64,000 bases of DNA from Archivesica marissinica (GCA_014843695.1 CM026387.1:78885536-78949535), one strand, 5' to 3'. Numbered from the stretch's first letter, positions 19,541-31,739 are shown. The notes: generated from the letters alone by a model not told the origin. Translations and numbers: made by a program.

Positions 19541-22186
19541 TCATATCATGGAACGTGAATGGGTTAGCTCGTAAAATACTAGACCCAGATTTCATTAACA
19601 ACATTAAAAATTATGATATCATATTTTTGTCGGAAATTGGATTTCAAATAATACACATATTAATCTTGACATAAGTGACTATGACAGTGAACATTTGCAT
19701 GGAAATAAAACTGCTAACATCCGTAAAGGACGATATAGCGGTGGAATAAGTATATACTATAAACAATCACTTAGAAACAGTATAAAGATCATAGAAAAAA
19801 TCCAAAATGCAATTATATGGGTCGAACTATGTAAAGATTTATTTGAATTTCAGGAGAATGTTTATATTTGTTGTACGTATATTCCGCCCAATAATTCTAC
19901 CGTAATTGATACCAATAATTTTGACTTCTTTGAAGAAATAGAATCGGGTCTAGAAAAATATAAGTTACTAGGAAAATGCTTCGTCATTGGAGATTTAAAT
20001 AGTCGTACTTCTAATTCATCTGATTTGTTAGATTATGACATGCATATTGATAATGACAATCAACTGTCAAATATTGTAAACATACCTCCACGTGTTTCGA
20101 AGGATCATGTGACCGATAATCACGGCCGACGCTTGATTGAGCTCTGCCATTCAACTTCGTTTGTTATAGGTAACGGTCGTCTACATAGCGACCGAGATAT
20201 AGGAGATTATACATTCCATTCATTAAATTAAATTCCATTTATAAATTAATGATAATATTGATTCAATAGCAGATGCCTTTACTGATATTCTATATGACTG
20301 TACAAAACATGTATTTGGAAAAACATGTAAAATTAATCCTAATATAAATTCATACAAGGGATATAATAAGAAACCGTGGTTCAACATTGACTGCTATAAT
20401 GCAAGATTGAGGTTCAAATTTGCTAGAAACGCTTTTATAAGAAATAAAGTTGATATTCAATTGAGGCAAGAATATATCAATTGTAAGGCACAGTATAATC
20501 GTATAAAACAAACTCAAACAAAAAAACACAAGAAAATTATAGATAACCAATATGGATTTCAAAAGGGAAAATCGACTGCAGATTCATGTTACATTCTATT
20601 ATTGCAAAAACACTAAATTCTCATAAGAAGCTCTATGTAGCCTTTGTCGATTTTCGAAAAATGTTTCGATAAATTTGAAAGATCGTTTATATTTAATAAA
20701 TTAATATGTGAACAAGTTAGCTCTAAATACATAAATGATATGAAGAATATGTATAGCGCAGTTAAGTCAGCTGTCAGGTTTAATAAAAATCTTTCTCCAT
20801 TTTTCGAATCCAATATAGGAGCAAAACAAGGTGATCCGAGTTCAAGTTTGCTATTTCTATTCTTTGTTAATGATCTTGTAAGTAACATAGATAATAACAT
20901 CGACGGTTTATTTACGTTAGATGATATGAAATTGTATATATTATTATTTGCGGATGATGCTGCAATATTTGCACATACTCCGGAAGCACTTCAGTCTATG
21001 TTAAGCGACTTACACACGTACTGCACAACTTGGGGTCTAACAGTCAATACCAAAAAGACAAAGATTATGATATTTGAACTAGGACGACATACATCTCATG
21101 ATTTTATTCTTAATAATACAGTTTTAGAAGTAGTAAAATCGTATAAGTATTTAGGGATAAATTTGTTTAAAAATGGCCATAAAATATCTAAGACACCCAA
21201 TGAAAATACAACGTAAATTAACTATCATCAAACATTGGCTAAAAATATTAAAATTAGAAAATAACACCTTAATTAAATATATGTATAATACTCTAAAATA
21301 CGATGCTGATAATAATAACTCATACAATGGAAATAACTGGGCATATCAGGTGAACACTATATTGAATGAAATAGGAATGTCGGATGTATGGTTAAATCAA
21401 ACCAATTATAATTTTAATTTTCAAATGATCAAACTTAGAATATTGGTGGATATGTATAAATATTTTGAAAGACCAAATATGCTTAAGTTTATTGAATTGT
21501 TGCAATCTAATAAAAGAAATATCCTATATAATTTAGCTTTATTCTATAATGTTGGCATTAAATTAACACTTTTAAATAATATGACATAAATCCAATATCA
21601 GCACTAATTATTGTTCATCCTCATAATTAGATGCATTTTCTTATTATTATCAGATTCTATATGCCATATGACCATGATAAAATTGTTGTATATATTTACA
21701 TCATATATATTTGTATATATGTATTTGACGATGTACCATGTACAAAATTTCTGTTATGTATAAACAAGTATGGTACTCCAATATTAATAACTCAAATAGA
21801 TTATCTACATATACAAACATGAATTCATACTAGAGGACTATCTAAAAATCATAAATATAAATAAATATAGAATTAGTCTGACAAAATTCCAGTTATCTTC
21901 GCATAATCTAGCGATAGAAAAGGGTAGACACGTTAATATTCCCAGAGAAGATCGAAAATGTTTGCAATGTACTATGAATGTAATCGAAAATGAATTTCAC
22001 TTCCTACTGGTCTGTCCAAAATACTATGATTTACATAGAACACTTTTTAAGCCATATTTTTGTCATTGGCCGACACTACAAAAATTTGATAATCTAATGA
22101 GCTCTAGAAACCCAAAATTAATTCATAATATATCAAAATATTTGCATTTCGCTTCTAAAGAAAGAGAACGAACAATTAATGAATGA
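19541..22186 (+). pseudogene. LINE ORF2, endonuclease/reverse transcriptase, decayed (copy 1)
   Basis: The APE endonuclease starts at IISWNVNGL (about 19541) and continues with ICCTYIPPNN and CFVIGDLNSRTS (19695-20231). The connector KPWFNIDCYNARLR is at about 20370. Reverse transcriptase motifs are GFQKGKST, GAKQGDPSSSLLF and the catalytic LLFADDAAIF (about 20940-20980), then GLTVNTKKTKIM. The C-terminus has CLQCTMN...EFHFLLVCPKYYDL, a CCHC-like knuckle. The end of the endonuclease and the early RT are deleted, several frameshifts and stops interrupt it, and an 80-bp-scale deletion near 20248 is absent from copy 2. Not functional. Confidence 0.85.
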
Positions 22187-22384
22187 GCTCATATGAAATA
22201 TTAATAGTTTTATGCTTTAAAGCTCATCATGTAGTTTTAATTATAATGGAAAACAAGGGAGAACATAATATTATTTAAACTTCTCTGTAAATTGTCTTTG
22301 CACTTTACATATTTGTTAACTTTGATGGCTATAGATGTGTTTTGTACCATTTAATGCCTAATAAAATATATGTTATGTTATGAT

Positions 22385-23090
22385 TGTCATGAGCCTCTGC
22401 ATACTTGATAATGGAGAGCTTATCTCTAGCAGTGTAGGGGTTTCTGAATTTTAAGTACTGTGACAATAACTGAGATTTGACAATTCTGAGTTGTATTTTG
22501 AGTGATAGATATCAACGGAGTGTACTGCTTGTCTAATGACAGCTTCTGACATTGAATTAAATATGCATCAAGCAATAATTATTTAATCAAAATTCTCTAC
22601 ACATGCTTATATTTCTTAACACCTCAAATATGTCCATGCAAACTTCAAAACGTGTCAAACTAATTAACAGTGGCCCCATTGTATTGGGTTCATAAACAGT
22701 GTTACAAACAATTTGTTAAGAGCTAACACATTATTTGTATTTGTTTATAAGAATACATTTTAATATTTCTAATAAAGAAACAAATAAATATATTAAAAAC
22801 ATATGATATATGATCTCAATATCTCAGATAAACTATAAATTCCAATGTTCTGTTATCTTACCTACCTAGACCTAGAGCTCAATACCACCGAAGAATCGAT
22901 TTCAAATATACGATATAGTACGAAAATGTACAGGAAATAGACAATCGATAAAATCATTCAACATTCGCCATTGTTGTTTAGCATTTACGTTTTTGATGAA
23001 ATTTCCCAAATTCAAAGCAAATAAATGCTATCTAAGTTCATAGTTGGTCTAAATCAATGCTATTATATATATATATATCATCAGTACATT
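22385..23090. other. Unidentified interior of the TIR element, right of the LINE
   Basis: AT-rich, no ORF or repeat recognised; repeated at about 52629-53330 with near identity. Confidence 0.5.
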
Positions 23091-23351
23091 GTTAGAACAG
23101 TTATTTTATAACGTTTGCCAAATGTACCTACTTATTGAAAAGTGGTGGGGGCGATGTGGGTCGAAATTTCGCCTGGAAAAAAATGTTGTGATGGCTGTAC
23201 CCGTGTATAATGTGCACTAGACAAATTCCTCAAGGATTTCGGTAATAAAAGTGCGCGTTATACATAGCAAATTACGGTCGTCAATACCGTGTATGACCTC
23301 CATTGGCATCTCTCACTGCAATGCAGCGCCGTCGCATGGAACGAAAAAGTG

Positions 23352-24261
23352 TCAGAATCTCATATTAGAATCAATGTTGTTCCACTCATGACGCAGAATA
23401 TCCCTCGCCGGCTGACGGAGTCTTACACGACGGTCTAAGGTATCCCATAAATCCCATATCGGAGACAAGTCTGGTGACAATGCTGGCCATGGTAAACGTT
23501 CAATGTTCCCATGCTCCAATAATTGAGTGGTAATGTGTGCAGTATGGCATCTGGCATTGTCCTGTTGGAACAGTGTGACGCGTCGATTGACGTTAAAGAA
23601 TGGCAAAACGGGCGTAATAATTTCGTCACAGGTTTCCGTCAACAATAATCAGTTGCGTGCGGCCGTCGAATGTGATGCCGCCCCATACCATAACGCTACC
23701 GCCGCCAAACCGATCCACCTCACGTGCACATGCATGGGCGTAACGTTCTGCCTGTCGACGGTAAACTCGAGCCCTGCCATCCGCATGCCGTAAACAGAAA
23801 CACGATTCGTCACTAAACATAACGGAATTCCACTGTAAGCGAGTCCAATGTGCATGTTCACCCGTGTACTCACAACGTTCGTTCCGGTGACGTCGCGTCA
23901 ACGTGGGCCTGGTATACGGTCTGTAAGGACGGATTCCACGTTCAGCGAGCCTGTTCCGAACTGTTTGAGCACTGATTCTATTGTTGGTCCTCCCAGGAGT
24001 AACGATGGCGGTATGAGTAGCGGGCAGGAAGCGGTCACGTAAATGTGACGGCCGAATACGACGGTCCTGTTCTGGCGTCGTCACGCATGGTCGACCAGTA
24101 CGTGGGCGGTCGTCAGTTGACCCACGTGTTCGGTACCGTCCAAGTAGACGTGTGATCGTGATCCGGGACACACCGAGGCGATTAGCGACGTCGTTATGAC
24201 GTAGACCAGCTTCAACCATCCCAATTGCTCGCTTTCTCGCATTTTGGTCGAGTCTTGGCAT
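23352..24261 (-). pseudogene. Tc1-like transposase, frameshifted (copy 1)
   Basis: ATG at 24261 (MPRLDQNARKRAIGMVEAGL) starts a paired-like helix-turn-helix region (NRLGVSRITITRLL) and an RPRTGRP hinge. The catalytic DDE domain shows VMFSDESCF (first Asp), GGGSVMVWGGI and, after a frame change near 23635, LFQQDNARCHTA (second Asp) and ALSPDLSPI. Tc1/mariner transposases cut and paste at TA sites. Two defects are visible: the frameshift between VDGNL and CDEIITP, and W where the third catalytic Glu is expected after SPDLSPI. About 303 codons against the usual 340. No convincing TIRs. The long plus-strand frames are shadows. Confidence 0.87.
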
Positions 24262-25100
24262 TTCTTTTGAGGAAAATGCAGATCGTTTTGGTGTTTTTGC
24301 TCGAAGTAATTACAATATGAGTACAACAAACTGGTTTGTGGATCTATCCATGCATAGCAAATGGTGTTCCTCGTGGATCACGTGCAAAAACGGAAAATCG
24401 GCGTTAGGAAAATATGGATGCATTATTTACCTGTGTATATGGATGAATATCATAGTCATACGTCACTCCGAACTGAAGAGTGGTGGCTTATCACAGGCAT
24501 TTATATGTTTGCATCTTTTTCTTCAAATTGGTTTGATATCGTTTCTTTTTTGACTCAGTATATGTTGCACAACAATTGTTAATACTCTGTACTGTGGGAA
24601 TGTTTATGTTTTCGAGACATATCCAGAAATAGTGTCGTCAACCGACCTGGTTTCTTTCCCAACCTGTTTTTCGAATTTGTTTGTGAATGACGTCATCGCT
24701 GTCAGTAACAGGTGTTTGATTTATATGGTACACGCTAGAACTTCCAAAAGAGGAAAATGAGCACAACCCCCGCTCCCCCCCAGATAAATGTATACTCAAA
24801 AAATACCGTAAGCAGAGATATAAATAAAGAAATATTTGGTTGCTTTTAGAAACTGGTCAACGCTCATCGTTAACTTGCAAGGTCACATGTCAGTCATGTG
24901 ACAAAGCTGTAAAACACATGTTACAAGTGAAGCGTATTAAATGCAAGAATGATCATTTTACATAGTAATATTATTTCATCTGACCAACAAAAGAGACTGA
25001 CCACATGACCACATGTTATTCACCGACAAACATTAGAGAACTGAAAACTGGTACATCCACGATACATTGCCAAATGAATGTTGGCTTTTTTCTCAATTTG
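24262..25100 (+). repeat. Duplicated flank with a 73-aa ORF, copy 1
   Basis: Present four times (also 29039, 54507, 59324). An ATG frame at 24361-24582 (VRKIWMHYLPVYMDEYHSH...YMLHNNC) and an overlapping one at 24317-24553 are open here, but the first is frameshifted in the 54507 copy by a lost A. No known family. A perfect CRE-type palindrome TGACGTCA lies at 24688-24695. Beyond about 24600 I see nothing else. Confidence 0.5.
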
Positions 25101-25386
25101 TGTTTTACGTTTATTTATCATGTCTACCGGTTGCCCATATGAGCGACGCCTCCTGAAGAGATTAGTCATTTTAGATTTTGGAGGATAGTGCAATGATACA
25201 GAGAGAGACCCATTCCAGAGTCTCCTCTGGTTCTTTTACGTGCACGGTGTAAAGCACCGACACAAGACCTCAGTTTAACCTCCCATCTGAAAGACTGTTA
25301 ATTTTATTATGGTCAGACGGGGGATCGAACCTGCAATCCCTGGATTACCAGTCCAGCGTGTTACCACTGGGCTATAGATCCGTCTG
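25101..25386 (-). mobile_element. V-SINE at the left of module B1
   Basis: Full-length minus-strand copy from TTTTACGTTTATTTATC to the CAGACGG head. The V domain carries GGGAGGTTAAACTGAGG, a two-base variant shared with the copies at 29879, 55345 and 60121. Confidence 0.93.
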
Positions 25387-25442
25387 TAAATAATATTTAA
25401 ACTAAATATCATCCATAAATACAGAATTAAAGTTGCAAACAT

Positions 25443-25574
25443 ATGTACAGTGTATTTATCACACCCTTAAATGATGCACATATTTGGTCACCATTGTCTA
25501 GTACATGGGCAATTATCACATTCCTTAATTACACAACAGCTGACTGCAACCATTCAACAGTATTGTATCTCAAG
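25443..25574 (+). CDS. Putative first coding exon, module B1 (unknown protein)
   Basis: ATG-started 44-codon frame (MYSVFITPLNDAH...YLK) ending exactly at CTCAAG/GTAAGA, a near-consensus donor, phase 0. The frame continues past the donor for only 16 more codons. With an acceptor-like AG ahead of DERGQFMSW in the module ORF it could give a protein of about 222 aa, but that site lacks a pyrimidine tract. Unrecognised family. The B2 counterpart has a 19-bp deletion. Confidence 0.3.
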
Positions 25575-25671
25575 GTAAGACTACTCATGCCACATGTCAC
25601 CCAGGTCAACACAAATCTTAATTGACTAAAACCTTATAAATGCAACCAGAAATGATCAAATGAATCAAAAC

Positions 25672-25905
25672 TGTTCTAGAGAGCATTTCTAGGAAAATAT
25701 TACAGAACTTGGAAAATTATACTGTTCTAGAGAGCATTTCTAGGACAAACATTACCAAACTAGGAAAATTATACTGTTCTAGAGAGCATTTCTAGGAAAA
25801 TATTACCGAACTTGCAGTCATCCAAGGAAAATTATACTGTTCTAGACAGCATTTCTAGGAAAATATTACCGAACTTGCAGTCGCCTAGGAAGATTATACA
25901 ACTTT
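25672..25905. repeat. CTGTTCTAGA tandem repeat, module B1
   Basis: Four units; the last carry GAACTTGCAGTCRTCCAAGG or GTCGCCTAGG spacers. Confidence 0.9.
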
Positions 25906-26322
25906 AGACATGTCAGGTACTGTGCATTTATTATAATTCTACTGGCATACTCCCACACTGTAATAATTCTTTCTGCTTGAAACTTTTAAATTTGATAAAA
26001 CGCCTATTTTTACATCAAAACATATTCAAGGACGTACAAATAAATAAAATAAATATCAAAGCAAATTAATAAAGGACATTTACATCATACTACTTTAAGA
26101 GTTATTAATTAAACTCTGTGAGATAATTAGAATGAAATACAATATCCTAAAATCAATGTAAAACTCAGTATGCTAATATACGTTCATGACTAAGAATATA
26201 CAACATCTATAACATCTATACATTTTAGGACAAAATAATGCCTCGACAGTCGTATCTGACATTTGTATATTAGTTGCTTTTTTCACTGATGTGGTTTCGT
26301 TTCAAGCTTTGTATGTTAATTA

Positions 26323-26614
26323 CAGATGGGTCTGTAGTCCAGTGGTAACACGCTGGACTGGTAATCCAGGGATCGCAGGTTCGATCCCCCGTATGACCCT
26401 AATAAAATTAACAGTCTTTCAGATGGGACTTCAAACCGAGGTCCTGTGTCGGTGCTTTACACCGTGCGCGTAAAAGAACCAGAGGAGACTCTAGAATGGG
26501 TCTCTGTCTGTATCATTGCACTGTCCTCCAAAAATCTAAAATTACTAATCTCTTCAGGAGGCGTTGCTCATATGGGTAACCGGCAGCGATGATAAATAAA
26601 AAACAAAACAAAAA
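26323..26614 (+). mobile_element. V-SINE in module B1
   Basis: Head CAGATGGGTCTGTAGTCC, B box GGTTCGATCC, V domain with GACTTCAAACCGAGG, tail ending AAATAAAAAACAAAACAAAAA. Confidence 0.92.
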
Positions 26615-26723
26615 CGCTTCGCAATCGTTGTAAAATAAATAAACTTGTTTTTATAGAATTTGTTTCAAATCAAGATCAAACAAATCTGTATCAGTTAATA
26701 GGTCAAAAAACAGTCATTTATAA

Positions 26724-27308
26724 TTGTACAAAAACATACATATTTGTTCTATTGAAGGTAAACTGGAAAAGGATGAACGTGGACAATTTATGTCGTGGGC
26801 GAAGGCTTTCGGAAAAAAGATCTTTAGTAAGAGTATCAAGAACTTTGTATGGAAAGAGTACACCAAAAAGCAGGGGCCCCTTAAACGCCTCGTTACTTTC
26901 CGAAAGAAGTACAACATTGAGATAGATTGGGATGACGTCGAGATCCATTTTTTAGGATTTGCCGATGGAAATGTAGATAACGGTGTGATGAAGATGAATG
27001 GTCAGTACTTGCTGAACCTGTACAGACTACCACAGACAACGGAGGAAGAATGGAACTTCACGGAACTCGCAGACATTTTCGGAGTCATCAGGTTCACATT
27101 TGCAAATGACCATTTGCCAGTATCTATACGGCACAAGAAAAGGAATATCAGTAAATATGACACGAGCTTCAACACAGAACAATTGAATGGAATCATGAAA
27201 GGTAACATAGAGGCAGACATGAATGCAGGTGGCAATACATTTCTTATGGTCGTGTTCGGTCAATTAAATATTTTAAGAATGATTAACTTCACAAGCTTTG
27301 GCACATAG
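26724..27308 (+). CDS. Module ORF B1, unknown protein
   Basis: Same frame as A1; first ATG at 26790 (172 aa). Residues differing from A1 include KKIF for KQMF, TFRKKY for TSRKKY, NGQYLL for SGQSLL, DIFGV for DIVGV, KYDTSF for KCDRSF, and a terminal TSFGT. The upstream intron-like segment still contains TTTGTTCTATTGAAG. Confidence 0.42.
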   Translation: MYKNIHICSIEGKLEKDERGQFMSWAKAFGKKIFSKSIKNFVWKEYTKKQGPLKRLVTFRKKYNIEIDWDDVEIHFLGFADGNVDNGVMKMNGQYLLNLYRLPQTTEEEWNFTELADIFGVIRFTFANDHLPVSIRHKKRNISKYDTSFNTEQLNGIMKGNIEADMNAGGNTFLMVVFGQLNILRMINFTSFGT

Positions 27309-27334
27309 TATTATTGTGCGACACAGAGACAAGT

Positions 27335-27585
27335 ACTAATGATTTGACGCAAGATCTGATGAGACGTGAGATGCAATGTGATGCAATGATGAGACACGAG
27401 ATATGATGACGCGCGATGTGATGTGACTTGAGATGCGATGTGACGCAAGATGTGATATGACGCGAGATGTGATGTGACTTGAGCTGCAATGTGACTTGAG
27501 ATGCGATGTGAGGGCAAGATGTGATAAGACTTGAGATGTGATAAGACTTGAGATGTGATAAGACTTGAGATACAATGTGACTCAG
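27335..27585. repeat. GACGCGAGATG-type minisatellite, module B1
   Basis: Ends in three ATGTGATAAGACTTGAG units and passes directly into the 19-bp array (GTGACTCAGACAATATG) without the 86-aa ORF segment. Confidence 0.9.
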
Positions 27586-28640
27586 ACAATATGTATATAC
27601 TCAGCCAATATGGATATACACAGACAATATGGATATACTCAGACAATATGGATATACACAGACAATATGGATATACACAGATAATATGGATATACTCAGA
27701 CAATATGGATATACACAGACAATATGGATATACACAGACAATATGGATATACACAGACAATATGCAATATGGATATACAGACAATATGCAATATGGATAT
27801 ACACAGACAATATGGATATACATAAACAATATGCAATATGGATATACACAGACAATATGGATATACACAGACAATATGACAGATACTATGGATATACACA
27901 GACAATATGGATATAAACAGACAATATGGATATACATAGACAATATGGATATGCATAGACAATATGGATATACATAGACAGACAATATGGATATACACAG
28001 ACAATATGACAGACAATATGTATATACTCAGACAATATGGATATACTCAGCCAATATGGATATACACAGACAATATGGATATACTCAGACAATATGGATA
28101 TACACAGACAATATGGATATACACAGACAATATGGATATACTCAGACAATATGGATATACACAGACAATATGGATATACACAGACAATATGTATATACTC
28201 AGCCAATATGGATATATACTCAGACAATATGGATATACACAGACAATATGTATATACTCATCCAATATGGATATATACTCAGACAATATGGATATACACA
28301 GATAATATGTATATACTCAGCCAATATGGATATACACAGACAATATGGATATATACAGACAATATGGATATACACAGACAGTATGGATATATACAGACAA
28401 TATGGATATACACAGACAATATGGATATACTCAGACAATATGGATATACACAGATAATATGTATATACTCAGCCAATATGGATATATACTCAGACAATAT
28501 GGGTATACACAGACAATATGTATATACTCAGCCAATATGGATATACACAGACAATATGGATATACACAGACAATATGGATATACTCAGACAATATGGATA
28601 TACACAGACATTATGGATATACACAGACAATATGGATATA
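27586..28640. repeat. 19-bp minisatellite, module B1
   Basis: Rich in ATACTCAGCCAAT and ATATACAGAC variants and short 8-bp slips (ACAATATGCAATATGG). Confidence 0.97.
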
Positions 28641-28865
28641 CTATCAGTCTACTATGTATATATGGATATAAATGAAATGCCACAGATTCTATATTTCTGT
28701 AATAGTGTACATTGATTGTAAATAAAGGCATCTGTAGCGCTATTGTACATGTATTTGTTTCCATATGGTCCCCAGGCAACATAATCTTATGCGAAAAGAA
28801 TGTAACCATTATGTTTCTCTCGTAATTTAGATTCAGTCAGATTTTGTTCTTAATTCCGGCAAATC
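28641..28865 (+). promoter_or_regulatory. Module tail with AATAAA, module B1
   Basis: AATAAA at 28721-28726. The tail stops at GGCAAATCTGGT, where it fuses to the Tc1-like remnant. Confidence 0.3.
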
Positions 28866-29038
28866 TGGTCGACCAGTACGTGGGCGGTCGTCAGTTGACC
28901 CACGTGTTCGGTACCGTCCAAGTATCGTGATCCGGGACACACCGAGGCGATTAGCGACGTCGTTATGACGTAGACCAGCTTCAACCATTCAACCATCCTA
29001 ATTGCTCGCTTTCTCGCATTTTGGTCGAGTCTTGGCAT
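28866..29038 (-). pseudogene. Tc1-like transposase 5' remnant
   Basis: Only the first 57 or so codons remain (MPRLDQNARKRAI then out of frame). Relative to the copy at 24261 there is a small duplication (CAACCATTCAACCAT) and loss of AGACGTGT. The broken end joins the module tail at TCTGGT/CGACCAG. Confidence 0.85.
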
Positions 29039-29878
29039 TTCTTTTGAGGAAAATGCAGATCGTTTTGGTGTTTTTGCTCGAAGTAATTACAATATGAGTA
29101 CAACAAACTGGTTTGTGGATCTATCCATGCATAGCAAATGGTGTTCCTCGTGGATCACGTGCAAAAACGGAAAATCGGCGTTAGGAAAATATGGATGCAT
29201 TATTTACCTGTGTATATGGATGAATATCATAGTCATACGTCATTCCGAACTGAAAAGTGGTGGCTTATCACAGGCATTTATATGTTTGCATCTTTTTCTT
29301 CAAATTGGTTTGATATCGTTTCTTTTTTGACTCAGTATATGTTGCACAACAATTGTTAATACTCTGTACTGTGGGAATGTTTATGTTTTCGAGACATATC
29401 CAGAAATAGTGTCGTCAACCGACCTGGTTTCTTTCCCAACCTGTTTTTCGAATTTGTTTGTGAATGACGTCATCGCTGTCAGTAACAGGTGTTTGATTTA
29501 TATGGTACACGCTAGAACTTCCAAAAGAGGAAAATGAGCACAACCCCCGCTCCCCCCCAGATAAATGTATACTCAAAAAATACCGTAAGCAGAGATATAA
29601 ATAAAGAAATATTTGGTTGCTTTTAGAAACTGGTCAACGCTCATCGTTAACTTGCAAGGTCACATGTCAGTCATGTGACAAAGCTGTAAAACACATGTTA
29701 CAAGTGAAGCGTATTAAATGCAAGAATGATCATTTTACATAGTAATATTATTTCATCTGACCAACAAAAGAGACTGACCACATGACCACATGTTATTCAC
29801 CGACAAACATTAGAGAACTGAAAACTGGTACATCCACGATACATTGCCAAATGAATGTTGGCTTTTTTCTCAATTTGT
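29039..29878 (+). repeat. Duplicated flank, copy 2
   Basis: Nearly identical to 24262-25100. The 73-aa frame at 29138-29359 is open with Leu-to-Phe and Glu-to-Lys changes. Confidence 0.7.
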
Positions 29879-30106
29879 GTTTTACGTTTATTTATCATGT
29901 CTACCGGTTGCCCATATGAGCGACGCCTCCTGAAGAGATTAGTCATTTTAGATTTTGGAGGATAGTGCAATGATACAGAGAGAGACCCATTCCAGAGTCT
30001 CCTCTGGTTCTTTTACGTGCACGGTGTAAAGCACCGACACAAGACCTCAGTTTAACCTCCCATCTGAAAGATGTTAATTTTATTATGGTCAGACGGGGGA
30101 TCGAAC
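29879..30106 (-). mobile_element. V-SINE cut by the assembly gap
   Basis: Minus-strand tail and V domain up to GGGGGATCGAAC; the tRNA head would lie in the Ns. One C is missing in GAAAGA(C)TGTTAA. Confidence 0.9.
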
Positions 30107-31106
30107 NNNNNNNNNNNNNNNNNNNNNNNNNNNNNNNNNNNNNNNNNNNNNNNNNNNNNNNNNNNNNNNNNNNNNNNNNNNNNNNNNNNNNNNNNNNNNN
30201 NNNNNNNNNNNNNNNNNNNNNNNNNNNNNNNNNNNNNNNNNNNNNNNNNNNNNNNNNNNNNNNNNNNNNNNNNNNNNNNNNNNNNNNNNNNNNNNNNNNN
30301 NNNNNNNNNNNNNNNNNNNNNNNNNNNNNNNNNNNNNNNNNNNNNNNNNNNNNNNNNNNNNNNNNNNNNNNNNNNNNNNNNNNNNNNNNNNNNNNNNNNN
30401 NNNNNNNNNNNNNNNNNNNNNNNNNNNNNNNNNNNNNNNNNNNNNNNNNNNNNNNNNNNNNNNNNNNNNNNNNNNNNNNNNNNNNNNNNNNNNNNNNNNN
30501 NNNNNNNNNNNNNNNNNNNNNNNNNNNNNNNNNNNNNNNNNNNNNNNNNNNNNNNNNNNNNNNNNNNNNNNNNNNNNNNNNNNNNNNNNNNNNNNNNNNN
30601 NNNNNNNNNNNNNNNNNNNNNNNNNNNNNNNNNNNNNNNNNNNNNNNNNNNNNNNNNNNNNNNNNNNNNNNNNNNNNNNNNNNNNNNNNNNNNNNNNNNN
30701 NNNNNNNNNNNNNNNNNNNNNNNNNNNNNNNNNNNNNNNNNNNNNNNNNNNNNNNNNNNNNNNNNNNNNNNNNNNNNNNNNNNNNNNNNNNNNNNNNNNN
30801 NNNNNNNNNNNNNNNNNNNNNNNNNNNNNNNNNNNNNNNNNNNNNNNNNNNNNNNNNNNNNNNNNNNNNNNNNNNNNNNNNNNNNNNNNNNNNNNNNNNN
30901 NNNNNNNNNNNNNNNNNNNNNNNNNNNNNNNNNNNNNNNNNNNNNNNNNNNNNNNNNNNNNNNNNNNNNNNNNNNNNNNNNNNNNNNNNNNNNNNNNNNN
31001 NNNNNNNNNNNNNNNNNNNNNNNNNNNNNNNNNNNNNNNNNNNNNNNNNNNNNNNNNNNNNNNNNNNNNNNNNNNNNNNNNNNNNNNNNNNNNNNNNNNN
31101 NNNNNN
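30107..31106. other. Assembly gap, 1000 Ns
   Basis: Exactly 1000 unknown bases, a round number suggesting a fixed-size placeholder. The left edge is a V-SINE shared with modules, the right edge a CA microsatellite. Frames that run through the Ns are meaningless. Confidence 0.99.
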
Positions 31107-31739
31107 CACACACACACCACACACACACAGCACACACACCACACACACATACCACACACACACACCACAAACACCATACACCACATACACCACCCACACC
31201 ACACACACACACCATACACATCACACACACACCACACACATACCAAACACACACCACACACACGACACACGTACACACCACACCCACATCACACCCACAC
31301 CACACCACACCCACACCACACCCACACCACATACACACACCACATACACACACCACACACACATACCACACAAACCACACACACGACACACACCACACAC
31401 ATACCACAACACACACACACACACCACAGCACACACGACACACACACACACACCACCAGCACGACACACAAACACCAAAAAACACACACACAAACACACA
31501 CCACACACCCACACACAAACACACACACACACACACACACACCCACACACCCACACACACAAAACACACACCCACACACACCACACAACACACACACCAC
31601 CACACAACACCAACAACCACACACACCACACCACACCACACACCCACACACACAACACACACACACACCACACACACCGGGAAACACGACACCACACACA
31701 CCACACAACGCACGACACACAACACACAGACACATCAGC
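31107..31739. repeat. (CA)n microsatellite, degenerate
   Basis: CA tract with many CCA, CGACA, CATACA and CAGCA interruptions, more degenerate than the array at 8571. Confidence 0.97.

Larger units (their letters stand above)
18395..22384 (+). mobile_element. Decayed APE-type non-LTR retrotransposon (LINE), copy 1
   Basis: Two coding regions in order: an L1/Tx1-style ORF1, then ORF2 with endonuclease, reverse transcriptase and a C-terminal Cys-rich region. It ends with AATAAAATATATG and a TATGTTATG-type tail. The 5' boundary is uncertain. A second copy lies at 48566-52628. Confidence 0.85.
17958..23277. mobile_element. Composite TIR element containing a LINE, copy 1
   Basis: The left end CCGTAATTTGCTATGTATAA, then CGCGC, is matched by its complement at the right end, GCGCG then TTATACATAGCAAATTACGG. 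The sub-terminal regions (GGCACGAAAATCGG; ATAACGTTTGCCAAATGTAC; GTGTATAATGTGCAC) match the 831-bp element at 35949. TA precedes the left end, but TC rather than TA follows the right, where the Tc1-like remnant starts. The interior is mostly the LINE at 18395-22384, so a non-autonomous DNA element was probably hit by a LINE. Confidence 0.6.

Noticed and set aside
23527..24042. Plus-strand frames of 64-88 codons, also at 53.8-54.3 kb
   Set aside because: Antisense shadows of the Tc1-like transposase.
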